In this document: piece by piece, positions 1-12,249 of the stretch
How positions within the stretch are numbered: the first letter of the stretch is position 1
Layout: every line of letters starts with the position of its first letter
Assembly (NCBI RefSeq): GCF_008831285.2
Contig: NC_045138.2
Span: forward strand, 42,773,115-42,837,114
DNA: 64,000 bases
Reading direction: 5' to 3'
Source of the DNA: Nymphaea colorata
Lineage: Eukaryota; Streptophyta; Magnoliopsida; Nymphaeales; Nymphaeaceae
Notes under the pieces: model-generated
The model's database searches: none
Told to the model about the DNA's origin: nothing
Seen by the model: the letters and a program-made list of their open reading frames with translations, nothing else
Position numbers and translations under genes: made by a program

Positions 1-213
1 ACTAATCTAGACTTGGGTTAGTTGGCATTAACCAAGTCTTATATGTTTTTTTCAAGTAAGACACTAAACATTGCTTTGTATTTTTATATTAGCAACCAGC
101 TAGCACGCACATGCACAAATTTACATTAAAAGTGTCATGTTTTTGTGCATGGACAACAATGCATAGTAGCCATTTTGCTTTCTAACTTGTACAACTGAAA
201 TACTCTTTCTTAG

Positions 214-344
214 ACAATTCACAACCCACTCGAGATGAAAGTAGAGCAATGACAAGGAAATTGGAAGCCTCAGATGTTGGAGTGAATCGAGGCATCATTG
301 AAAACCAAGGAGTTCTAGTGTCTTCAAAAGGCTACCACATTTAG
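214..344 (+). other. Possible terminal exon, unidentified
   Basis: A short open frame of about 42 codons follows a pyrimidine-rich stretch ending in TAG at 211-213, which could be a splice acceptor, and ends in TAG at 342-344. The peptide contains a charged stretch reading TRDESRAMTRKLEASD. I do not recognise the family. Chance alone could produce such a frame, so this is only a candidate. Confidence 0.15.
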
Positions 345-2769
345 ATTTCGCTTTTTTTTTTCAATTTTATTTGTTTGTGCTTGTTGAAACATTTTGTACA
401 AGTATAAGTGTCCATGAAACAACATTAAATATTTTGGAACGATGTAGAATTTTAATTATTGTAATAGAAGCATTCTCTTTTGAGAATTAAAATTCTCGTT
501 CTCTTGTGACTACTTTGAATTCGCCATATTATGATTATACATATCAATAGTCAAACAGTTGTTTCTGGAGTTCGACCTGGACTCACTGCTTGTGAAAATT
601 GGTAACAGTATAACTGTGAGTGATTTCACTTTGTATTGCAACAAATTAATTAATTATATATATAAAAACATGGATTTAAATTTTACTATAAAATTAAACT
701 TATATCTACAAACACACCATATCATGAGTTGGACGAAAATATATTTTCACTCACATTCACTTCATCATTCATGGAGCCCATCAACCTTTGTGGACAAATG
801 ATGGTGTCATGGGCAAAATCCTATTCTAGCGTCTATAGAGAGCTGGAAATAGTAATTTGTTGCACAAAATTAAAATAGGTTGTCAAATAGACTTGGCAAA
901 AGCAAAATTAGTTTCTCTCGTTCTTCCTATGTCTTTTGGACACCATCAACTTTAAATAGTAGCAATGACCTCACTCATCCAATTGGGAGACGAGCAAGGT
1001 ACCCAAGGTTCTAACCCATCAAGGTGGGGACAACTCCAGGATGACTCAGTTGAGCCTGCAACCTTCACACGAATATAGTATGTCTTTCTATCTTTAGCTG
1101 CCCAAAGGCATTTCCTCTGCAAGGCACAGTGTTTGAATTCTAACTCTTCTAGAGTGGTATCTCACTGATGGCACATGCTGCACACCCCTTTAGTTGATGC
1201 AATTGGTCATGTGTGCCATATGAATAAGAAAGTTTTTATATATGAAACCTGGATTGCTACACTCATGGGGGTTTCAAACACTTGGGAATTCCCAACTTTT
1301 GTATGACCTTACCTTGGAATTTGTGTGCTAGAAGAGGGAGGATCATCCTCTCTTTAGAGTGCTTAAGAAAGAAAAAACTCTTCCCAAGGATTGATACACG
1401 ATTATACCCCTCCTTGAAAATCATGTAATTAGGTGAAACTATATGTTAAAAAAACTTATTAAGATGTCATCTCTACAACTTATAATGCCACAGTATTTTG
1501 GACATTTTTTGCTCAACTCTCAGTGAAAATCAATTATGTCAATTGAATACTTCATGGTCTGAAAGAGTTTTATGGAGTCTATGATTTTTGCTGATTCTTA
1601 GATGAGGGAAATAAAAACATATGAGCTACATGGACGTTACATTTATATGGTTCATCAAACTCATATAACTGGTAGTAAAGACGAGTATCCAAATTTAATG
1701 TATCCAAATCACAGGCTTGGACCAAGATCAAGGAACTGGAACAACATTCAGATATGAAAAAAGTTATAGAATGTGATAGAAAATTTGGATAAGGGATTTC
1801 TATAAAGATGAATATAGATCATATATCCAAGGCACTGATAAGAGATATGCATTGAAGCTCTAGATATCTGAAAATCAAGAACATGATTAACATGATTATA
1901 TGACACATAGAGGAACATGATTAAAATGAAATAATTGTTTTTCCCTTGATATCGGTTTGGATCCAAAAATCATGGATTTGAGCGATAAAGAGATTTGAAT
2001 TGAAGCTCTAGAGATCTGAAAATGATAAATTTAGGTAAACGTAGAAATACATCTTAAGTTTATGCAGTAGAATGTGATGCAAAAGAAAATAATTATTTTG
2101 CCCATGGTGTAGGTTTCTGCAATCGGGTGAGCTTGGCCGATGTGGCTAGGCCATCCTATGGGCCTACTTCTAGATTGGGCTCTATTTAAATTCCCGTATA
2201 CTCCTGAAATTCATTTTTTCTAGGAAAAGCATTACTCGATAACTCAATTTGTAAAGAAAAACCGGGGAGTGTTGGGAAAACCATATTTTCATTCATTCCA
2301 TATCAATTTGAGAGAGAAAAAATTGATTAATTAGGAACAAGAGAGAAGATAAGCTATTAATTGGCGAAGGGGGAGAGATGCACATTATTTGATTGGTTTT
2401 TTTAAGAAATTGTAGATTGAGATACACCTCAATTTGTGAAAGAGATTCCTTCAATCCCGTGTGTTTACAAATTGTAAAGTGAAAAGGTTACTAATATAAA
2501 ATATTAAACCTCAACTACAATTCAAGGAAATTGTCATAAGGTTATAAAACAATTGATGTGATCAATAAATTAACTAAAAGCATGACCCGTTATATGCCAT
2601 CCAATATTTGTTGTCTGGACATCGAGCCTGGTATTTTAAGCATTAATTTTTCTTCAAGAGTCTAATGGCACGTACAAACACAGACGTTGGAAAATGAAGG
2701 ATCAATGAGAAAAAATCATGGAACTTATATGAACCTGTATATGTGGAGCTTTCTAAGCAAAGAAAGGCA
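345..2769. other. AT-rich DNA, nothing recognised
   Basis: No protein family, RNA gene or repeat boundary is recognisable here on either strand. Open frames are short and look random. Confidence 0.4.
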
Positions 2770-2775
2770 AGACTG

Positions 2776-3033
2776 TTAATCTATTCAATCAATCCGATCC
2801 CTGCGGCCGATTTTCACGAACTTTTACGAGTCGGTTCCACCTTCCTGTGTCCCTGTGGTGAATGAGATTCCGGACGCTATTTGGATACACCTGGCCATTA
2901 ATTTGAATTTTGACAATGAACAAGGCTTTGAACAATTAGTAGGAAAGTATTTAGACCATCGTGAGGAATTAGATGGATCAGGCAATCGGTTCCGAAAAGT
3001 CAAATATCTATATATTTCTGACGTCATTTTCCA
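2776..3033 (+). other. Unassigned open frame
   Basis: One plus-strand frame stays open through a relatively GC-balanced stretch and contains peptides such as WIHLAINLNFDNEQGFEQL. The minus strand is also open over 2824-3027, so the openness is not diagnostic. It runs on into a GT/GA microsatellite. I do not recognise either product. It could be a decayed exon or chance. Confidence 0.15.
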
Positions 3034-3050
3034 TGTGTGTGTGTGCGCGC

Positions 3051-3087
<37 letters not shown>
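3034..3087. repeat. GT then GA dinucleotide microsatellite
   Basis: A (GT)n/(GC)n run at about 3034-3050 is followed by an uninterrupted GA run at about 3054-3087. Confidence 0.95.
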
Positions 3088-3091
<4 letters not shown>

Positions 3092-5102
3092 CACCAAATT
3101 GTGAGAATAAAGAATCAAAAGGTTTTAGAAAATGAATCCTATCGGTGATTCGACAAACTGTAGTTCGTGATAAGAAAACTTTAGACTTCTAATAGCATAT
3201 TCTAAGGACTAGAGCAAGCAGAGTCAGCCTAAATGCTAGGATTAAATTAGTATATTCATCATGTGAGGTAATTATTCTCCCCTCAAATGAATGCTACTGC
3301 CAAGTTGCGGGTCAACCAACCATCATTGCTCACATATTATTGTTCTTTCGACCCCCACACACACGCACGCACAAACACAGGCAAATATATGTTCTCCAAC
3401 CGGAATGATGAGAACACTGCAGAGCTGACCTTTGAGGTAAAGCATAGATTTTGGGTCTTCTTCGTACTTTTTGAATCAGCTCACGTTCACACGGTCTCGG
3501 TCAACTTTCCATGATAAGTTCCAACCTTATCGTCCTTGAAGACCTTCCACTAAATGATGGCCTTTTTCTTGCCCATCTTTTTGGGTTTAATATTCTTGTC
3601 TCTTTAAAAGCTAGATAGTGGGAGAACATGAGTCCTTTTTGCCATCTTTTTCGTTTAGAAGTGTCAAAAGAAAAATGAAGACCTAGACGACGAGTCAAGG
3701 AGCGTAACATAATTAGTGGAGCAGGTGAACTTGTAAAAGACATGTTACCTATTCGATTCCTATAAGTGCTATTTTATTGAATTGTGAAAGGTCACGACCT
3801 AGTTGAAGGGTGAATCGTACTCCACCTGATGCAATTCAATACCTGGAGGGCAGAAAGAAACGAAGAGGCCTTCAGGCCTCAGTCCGGGCGGTGGGGTAAC
3901 CTCCCTCTCACTCGACACGTTCAGAAACCCCTCTGATGGGATATATAGACACCAACGAGTTCATTTAATCAAAGATATTCAAAAGGCCGGAAGAGTTGAC
4001 CAACGATACTGACTGTTTGTATGACAACCATAATATATGCATGGACCACCACACTTACGCCAATCCTCTTGGGATCTGACGTCAAGGCTGACTTTCCGGT
4101 CATAATGAATGGGACAACAGATTTGTGTTGGTGCTCTACTCCATTTTCAGATGAAACAGAAAGAAAATCCATGGATGTGTGGAAATTCCGCCTATCGCTG
4201 GTTTCACTTTCATTCCTTTGAATTGAGTGAAAGCAACGCACTCGATGGTAGTTTGAGGCTTGAAGAGTTCCACAAAATGTGAACGGCACTAACTGAGTGG
4301 AGTCTTGTCAGCAGGTCCCATAAAATGGTGAGGTTTTCTAGTCTATCGCAAAGGCCACTACCCTTTAACGGGATGCGGATTTGATTTACGTCCTTCAATT
4401 GTTTCTCCTAAAGCAAAGATGGGAAGAGGAACGAAAATCGATGAAAATGAGGCAATCAAAAGCAGACGAACAAAATCCTATTATGTATCAGCATTTGAGT
4501 AAAGATCTTTCAATGTCTTTAAGAGCTATTGGCGGCAAGAGCTATCTATAGATTGTCATTAGGAGGCTCGTGAATGTCGCAAAAGTTTCGTATATTGATG
4601 AACGTGGAGGCCCACAAGGTATACACGTGCAGTCTCGTCGTCCATTCAGAAGCTTAAGAGTGCTTGGACACCGTAGTATAATATTTAATTTTACCCGCTA
4701 ACGGGTATCAGTCTGCCTTTTACCCAGCCTTGCCTAATCCTCTTTCAACCGGTCTACGCACATGAAATTATGGTATGTGCCCATCTGCAAGAAATAATGG
4801 GAATAATTGGGTATTAAATAATTTAAGCATGTGGATTAGTGGGTTATGATGGGACTTCCACCCAGTGGCAATAACCTGGAGATATCTGGTCGGCCCCTTG
4901 GTCTGATTAAAATGATAAAAAACGTCAACATTTCAGTTTTTGGTGGATATTTGTACATAGAATTAAAGATCACATGGGCTAATTCATTATAACATGTGGT
5001 GTTCCTTTGAATTATTCATTATTAATCAAACTCGGGAAATGGAAATTAATCAAGGCGTCCAATTCAATATTGGCTTAACTTCATTAATACTTAAAGAAAG
5101 TA
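3088..5102. other. Intergenic DNA, nothing recognised
   Basis: No domain, splice-supported exon or element boundary is visible. Short open frames on both strands overlap and look random. Confidence 0.4.
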
Positions 5103-5182
5103 AAAATGTCTATTCTATTCAGGTTTCAATATCAGAAATCAGAAAATGTCCATTCTATTCAGGTTTCAGTATCAGAAATCAT
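5103..5182. repeat. Two-copy 40-bp tandem repeat
   Basis: The unit beginning AAAATGTC and ending in ATCAGAAATCA occurs at 5103-5142 and again at 5143-5182 with about three differences. Confidence 0.85.
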
Positions 5183-5589
5183 AAATAAAAATGTCTATGC
5201 TATGTCTACGCACAAGAACTTAGTTTTGGAAAAGACATTAATTTTAAAAAGCTAAGATGACCCTCGGGGTTTCGGCTATGAAAAAGATAAAAAAAAAAAA
5301 AATCCTTTATCATGAGGACGTGACATGCCATCTACATCTACATGATGCATGAACTTTAGGAACATCCTTAGGGACTGAAATGGACTTAGAAAATAGATTA
5401 AAAGCTACCTTGAAATCAAGTTGACTTTGAGAACTGAACTTGAATTTGTGAAGAGAGTAAGAAGACATTTTTGGAAATCATGGTGCGAACATGAAAGTGT
5501 ATCCTACACGATGCTAACATATTCGACCATCCCCATGCTGCGGCTATGGATAACGATACACCATACCATGAATACATTCAGTTTCCAAG

Positions 5590-6067
5590 TAGGGTTGCAC
5601 AATGAGCTGTGCCAATTCGGTTTTGACTCAAACTCACTTGAAAAAACTTGGCATACTCGACTCATTTATAAACTAGCCTGAGTTTGAGCTTACAAAGATA
5701 CTTAAAATGATAAACGAATCGAGTTCGAGTTTGAGGAACTCAATTTGTTTATACTCGACTCGACTCACAAACTGGTATTTCATATAATATGGCCAAAACC
5801 AGTTTCAAAAGTGACATGAGTTAAACGAGTTAAATAAGTTAAATGAGTTACACACGTTAATGCTTATACGAGTTAACACTAAACTAGTTAACACCTAAAC
5901 GAGTTAAATAAGTCGTGGTCCAACTCGATTTTGTGTAGTCGAGTTGAGCTTGAGCTTGCTATAAGGAGCTTGAGTCATCTTCAAGTCAAACTCAAGCTCG
6001 CTTTTTGAGCTGAGTCGACCTCTAGCTGGCCAATCTTGGGCTTCAACTTAACTCGTGTGCAGCCCTA
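5590..6067. mobile_element. Non-autonomous hAT-type DNA transposon
   Basis: The left end reads TAGGGTTGCACA and the inverted right end reads TAGGGCTGCACA, giving imperfect terminal inverted repeats of about 13-15 bp. The element is flanked by near-identical 8-bp direct repeats, TTTCCAAG at 5582-5589 and TTTTCAAG at 6068-6075. An 8-bp duplication with short inverted repeats is the hAT signature. The 478-bp interior is full of GAGTT/CTCGA-type short repeats and has no coding capacity, so it would have moved only with a transposase supplied elsewhere. Confidence 0.8.
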
Positions 6068-6202
6068 TTTTCAAGAGAAGGGTGCATATGTTTAACGGTA
6101 TTCATGTTGGCACAACATCTGAAGCGATCAAAACAAAGTGCACGAATGTATGACAAAAACCATTCAGTGCATACTTTCCAATAAAACAAACTCGTTAATG
6201 TT

Positions 6203-6393
6203 AACCGAATCAAACACATTCAAATTGATTTTTATTATGTAAGAGAAAGGGTCACTCAAAAACAACTTGAGACTAAGTACATTTCGACCAACAATCATGT
6301 TGCCGATCTTTTTACCAAAAGCTTATCAAAGCATACTTTTAATCTTCTCAAGAACAAACTTGGCCTCCAGCAGCCGCTCGGTTTGAGGGGGAA
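6203..6393 (+). pseudogene. Ty1/copia polyprotein C-terminus (RNase H end)
   Basis: The plus frame reads NRIKHIQIDFYYVRERV, then VADLFTKSLSKHTFNLLKNK, which matches the end of copia RNase H (consensus NRTKHIEIDxHFIREKV and VADIFTKPL). It is followed at once by the purine-rich GTTTGAGGGGGAA and then by TGTTAACC, the expected start of a 3' LTR. The rest of the polyprotein is missing upstream, and a hAT-type element lies just before it, so this is a truncated 3' end of a copia element. Confidence 0.8.
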
Positions 6394-6770
6394 TGTTAAC
6401 CAAATGAGTAAAGAGGATAAAGGCGATGAAATGGCAAGAGAGAAAAACGGCAACTAGAAATTGGAAAAATGCATCACGCTGGTAATGGAAGATTGTATGA
6501 GAAAGGAAGAAAGGAAAAGAAATCAGAAGATATGGAAATGTGACAAACTTGGGATTGGATGGACATTTCATCTAATCTAGGAAAGAACAATCTTGCCTAT
6601 GATAAAACGTAATTGTTTTGCCTATTAAAAGAGACTCGACTCCAGCATTGTATATCATCTTCTTATCATTAAAATTGTTCGAGTGCCTTCCGATCGTGGA
6701 CGTAGGCTCAACCAGAGCTGAACCACGTTATTTCCTGTCTTCATCCTCCTCTCTTCTTCCATTTTTCTTT
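6394..6770 (+). repeat. Copia 3' LTR (right edge approximate)
   Basis: It begins with TG directly after a polypurine tract at about 6380-6393. It ends in a pyrimidine-rich stretch preceded by GTGGACGTAGGCTCAACC, a pattern common near the end of short copia LTRs. The right boundary is not fixed by a target duplication, so the end is an estimate. Confidence 0.6.
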
Positions 6771-6859
6771 AGGCTAGAGAGGAACTTTTTGTTGGGGGGT
6801 GGGGGCGGTGGAAACTACTTTAATCTCATCTTTAAAACCTTGAAAAATTCTGACAGAGA

Positions 6860-8992
6860 GAGATCTAAGAGAAAAGCATTAGAAAGAATGGAGAAAGAAC
6901 CTCAAAAATTATAGGTAGAGAGAGATACCTGGGATGTCCTGCCGTAAGCCTATTTTTACCTTTCTTGAGTAGCATTGTTCCATATTCTCCTCAGGGTTGG
7001 CACCGCATTCCTCCTTATTTTCAATATTATCAAGCTTTAGAAAGAATGCAAACCCTGTTTTGGACAACTAGGATGAAATCTACCGTGCATTCAGATCTTC
7101 ATATTGGATTTAGATATGGATTTGATCTATTATCTAATTTGAAATGGAGATTTGAATCACTATTTCAGAAAAAATACTGGACTAAAGATATTGATCGTCA
7201 TATGGAGCTGAGATATGGATTTAGAACAGAACCAGAATTGGTATTTGATGTTGAATTATTGGTCTAGATTGTGAATCTAAACCTGGACATGGATTTGGAA
7301 TAGGGCCGTCTTCCACTGGGTCTCATTGAGTCGGGTGGGTCTAGTCTTGGTCCAGTGACCAAGCCCAGATAATCAAGTCACTGTAATAGGTTCTGGGAAA
7401 TGGGTTCAGTTGACCAAACCTGGTCAAACTACAACTAGTTTTAGTGTAGGGTTCAGTTGGTTTGAGTATACTAGGCTGGAATTGAAGTGGGTTTGAGCGA
7501 GGGTGACACCTGGGTTTGACTAGTGTTAGACTAGGGTGAAGTTATTTTAAGGAGGACAAAACGACCTAAGTTCTGCTGGTCTGGGTCAGTACTAGGTTCA
7601 GGGGGTTGGGCTAGACTAAATTTTGTTGTTATGGGTGTTCCTAATCAAGGTACTCTAAATCAGGCAGGTTGCATAAAACTGAGTTCAATAGTTCTCACCA
7701 GGTGAAATTAGGTAGGTTTTGGACAGATTGGACTAGATGGGTCCTACAGAGCTAAATTTGACAATTTTGTTTGAACTGGGATCTATAGGTCCTGTAGAAG
7801 CTATTTTTGGCAAACATGATTCTGTGGATTCGACGAGGCTTTTTGGCATGTCTTCAGGTTCATGGGCCTAAAGAACATATTTGTTGTAGGATTTTAGGAA
7901 CTACAGTTTGTGGGCGCTATTGAGTCTACCAACAGTAGTTTTGAAGAAATTAGAGTTTGTGGGTTGTACTAGTTTATTTATGGCGTGCTGAGGTTGGAAA
8001 AATAATATTAGGCAGGACCTACCTGAAATAGTGACAAGAAGAATTTGGCCCTCAAATTTTGCATGGTCGGGCACCACGTCCTTGATCCTATCTTGGTTAG
8101 ACACAATTCAAAAATAATATCCGGTGTTCTTAACAAATCAATTTTTCTAAAAAACACCAGATGCAAACTAAAAATTGGAAAATGGTTGAATTCTACTTGT
8201 TCTGGGTAGGGTTTTGATAGGACGAACTGAGGAAACCCAGAATAGTGACTCCCGGAATATGATCAATCTAGAAATCAAGAAATTCTGATGAAATTCAAGC
8301 TAAAATAGACTCCAGACATAAATAGGAGTGCAGTGAACTTGTAGAATTGAAACTGTGCTCCACTATGCACGACGTAACTAGATCTGAGCTGAGGGAAGGT
8401 ATAACTTCTCATGAAGAAACTGTCCTCAGCTCGATTGATCTTGTTATGGTAGAACTGCTGTGCATTTATGCTTAAGTATCAGAAATCAAGTGACTGACAC
8501 TAGGAGAGTGACCTCCAGACACCCTCGATTGAACTAGATCCAGGATGAATTAACTGAAACTATGTTGGGGTTCAGCCATTCTGAGCTTGATTAAAAAAAA
8601 AATCTAAGAATGGCTTGGTTTGACAGTGAAAAACAGAGCTAAAAATCTACCATTTTTGGCTGAAATGAGGCCCACCAAGTTCAGTTAACATATTTTTAGT
8701 CAAAACGAGCTGGGAAAAAATCCAGAAAGCTAAAATTGAAGATTCTGGACATAGTTTACACATTTCTATGTGTTCTTAAGGTTCAAGGGAAAAATGGTAA
8801 AAGTGACCCAAGGTTACCCTGGGGATTTCCTATGTTCAAGGTAATGGTAGACCTACTAGGGTGACATGGGGCAGTGACTTTGTCCTAGGGTCAAGGACCT
8901 GACCAGTTGGAAAATGGTTCAAAAATAGTACTAAAATAGATGGAACAAGGTGAAATGGTCATTTGCAGTGTAAAAAATTTGTGTTGTTTACA
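6860..8992 (-). repeat. Gypsy-type LTR fragment A
   Basis: Read on the minus strand, the segment starts TGTAAACAACAC at 8992. Its first 210 bases resemble the start of the LTR at 14,327 (shared GGTAAAAGTGACC and CCTAGGGT-type blocks). A second shared region, rich in GGATTTAGATCT-like words, lies at about 7050-7290 here and about 12,600-12,830 there. The lower boundary was not resolved. Confidence 0.4.
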
Positions 8993-11900
8993 ACACACTT
9001 TTTTGCTTTCCCCTCTCGATCACTCGTCATAGCTCTCCCAGACTAATGACGATGGAGACTGTGCAATCCCATCGTCAATAGGTTCGGTATGCAACCCATG
9101 GTTACTTTTGTCCCCCACAAAACTAAAATTTTGCCTCCCTCTATCCTCTCATTATCCCTCTTGATCTCAAACAATTTCTTACCTTTGCTTTTTTTTTTTC
9201 CCGTTTTTGTTTTCATTTTTTCAATTAGAAAAATTGGAGTATGCTTGCATGCAATTTTTTTACATTTCACATGTCGACCGACAATTGGACAAAAATACCC
9301 ACACTCACCTCCATAAGCTTACATGAAAATCCATGAGAGATAGGTCCCGACTTGTCGATATGAAGTCTGACCACTGCTGACACATTTGCCAGATGTAATG
9401 AAACCTCATGATATAAAATCTAAGAATTTTATGTCATCCTGATCCTACACGAACAAAACACACATGCCTTAATTTTGAGAAATAATTGTGATATTTTAAA
9501 ATCTGATTGCACCACCACAGTGTGTGTTCATGAACTAGGAGAGCTCAAGAAAGGAAACTTGGTTCACATCCATGTTCATCATGGGCACGTTTACATGTGA
9601 AATTTTGACTCGTGCTCAATTGATGGGAAAAATAAGATAACTTAGCTCCATCCATAGAAAAGAGGTGGGACCCATGCTGTCAGTACGTCGGCTGTTCCTA
9701 GTTCCATAACTAGGATTAACCAATCCAAGGTCCAAGCTATATTTTCGAATGCCGAAGATGACATGTTATGCTTCAAACCTGATTTGCAACGTGCAAAACA
9801 TAATGCATATGCTCCTACTTTTCAAAATGGTAATTGATTTGGAAGACTAAGTGACCCTCGGTAATTATAACATATTCTTTAGAGAACCCTTTCATCATCA
9901 GGTCATGTTATGCAGTTCTATGACCACATGATGCATATTTCGAAAACAAAGTTGAAAATCAAAGTTAGAACATGTAACTGGAATTTGAAATTGACATTGG
10001 AATCTAGGAGGAAACTTGTTTTTTCAAATGAATTTAATAAATTTATTCTTAACATTGTTTGGAAACCAAGTACATAAAAATATTTTGAAGATGAATTTGC
10101 AAAGCAATTTTGTGAAAGTACTGAAAATGAACTTTGAAAAACTAGATTAAAAACCATTTGGAAAGGATTTTGAAACCATGATGCAATTTTGAATGCATAT
10201 CCTAAAAAGTATTAAAATATTCAATTTTCTTCCCGTAGCATGTCGAGACAAAATAGGGAATGGTACTGAACCAACTTGATATGCAGAAGGATCCATGCAC
10301 GTGTGCGGAAAGCATTCGTGTTGACTAACATGTGAGAAATTGCAAATCAAGAGTGTACACAATGCACGAAGATGTATATGTAATTCATGAAAATTGAGGT
10401 GAGCATTATAAGTGCATGTAAGAATGATCCAAGGACTGGGTTGAGGTTACCAGTCCTAAATATGGAATTGGGATTCAAACCAACACTCTAGGACCTTAGT
10501 CTTCTGCATAATTGAAAGCTGTAACATGTGATTCGGTGATCACATTTACAGACTAGGGAAAACCTATCAAACGGTCCGAAATGGGGCTGAAATTTGATCT
10601 GAAGATTCTTGGCATATCAGAAAATATGTCACAAGTCTTGGTTTTAGAAAACTAAGGACAGACATAGGACAGGAGTATGCACAAATCTATGAGTGAAAAC
10701 TAACTTTCCGCTGTAAAACTGTGTAAATGCTTGTTTGCTGCTAAATTTGGGATGAGAAAACCTAGGAAAAAAAGGTTGGTTTCACTTGAAACTTGGCTCA
10801 TAAACTCTTTGCATATTGGGTAAACATCTTGTTTTTACGAATTATAAAAATTCTAACTAAGCTCATAGATATACCTCTACAAATTTAGTGCAGAAGACCG
10901 ACTATGCAGAAACGTAGTAGTTGTAACAAGAGATAACACGAAGTACATATCTATCTACATGACTTGGATATGACTTGAAATGCTTGGATAACATCCCTTC
11001 ATGCTAAGTGAATGCTACAAAGCTAAAAAACATGAAAAACTACTTTTGGATGCTGAATTGAGGTGCAAAAGGGTGCTTCTAAAAAGTGTAACAAGTAAAT
11101 CGACATATTACAATTTTAATACAAAATAGTTTGGATGAATTGGGTTCAATGATTGGGTTAAGCATTAAGTTGAAAATTGATGCACACTAATTGGACACGT
11201 GTAGAAAACAGAGGACTTTTACAAAATTCAAAATAAAAATTTCCCAGATCATGAGGTATTGAGTTCCCACGTTGGGGAAATTTTAGGACCAAGTTTCTGC
11301 AAACTGAATTTTGCAGAAAACCTGGTTCCAAATTTCAGCTAAATGTTGGGCTGAATCAACTTGGATTTCAGTTAAATTTGGTAGGCACAAACTAGACATG
11401 TGGATGAAACAGGATTTCTTTTTATGCTTCATCATTACGACTCACAGATTGAGAGAAATATATTCCTGAAGCTAGACAAAATCCTGTGAATTTCAGAAAT
11501 ATGGTTTCGGGTTGAATTAAATTTCATTAGTGTCTGAAATTTCTAAGGATAGATTTCTCCATAACCTAGAGACTAGGATCAATGCACAATATGTGTGAAA
11601 CACATAAGAATCATGATAGACCATGGACATGATGCATATTTAGATGAAAATAAATGGCATGAATAAAACATACATGCAACTAGAACATGAAAGTAACAAT
11701 CTAAACAAATCTTGGAATTCTAAATGCATCGCCTCATGGTATAATGAGGAATGGACTAATCTCATGGTGCTCATAGCCTCAAGCCCATGACAACCATGAA
11801 GTTACACATATTGTGCCAATTAACAAGGATGTATGACATGGAGAACGCATGAAAGCTACTCAATGCAACCAAAGAAGCCAAAAATATGATGTTGGCGAAG

Positions 11901-12249
11901 GGAGAGCAATATCCATATAGGCAGCCTCAATCCTCAAAAGGCCCTTCATAGATGCAGCACACTATATTCAAACGAACATGGTGATGCATACTTCGAGGAA
12001 TATAGAGGCGGCATTCACTTCTCTACTGCATGCATCATGCACACATTAATGAACAAAAACAATTTGTAACCTTCATATCTCAATGCAATAGGAAAACATA
12101 TCGAAGAAAGAGACTATAGATGAGAAGCCTCTATGGAGAGCCTCATCCACGCACACAAAATAAAAGATCAAACGTTTGAAGACTCTATATTGAACTTCAT
12201 GGCATCCATACATGACAAAAGGGAGAGGAAGTTGAAGAGAGAGATAGAG
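8993..12249. other. Unresolved, probably remainder of large LTR plus flank
   Basis: No coding sequence is recognised. About 9000-9300 is pyrimidine-rich and unlike the adjacent LTR. From about 9900 upward the composition matches the LTR-like DNA above it, but I could not find the LTR 3' end. Confidence 0.3.
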
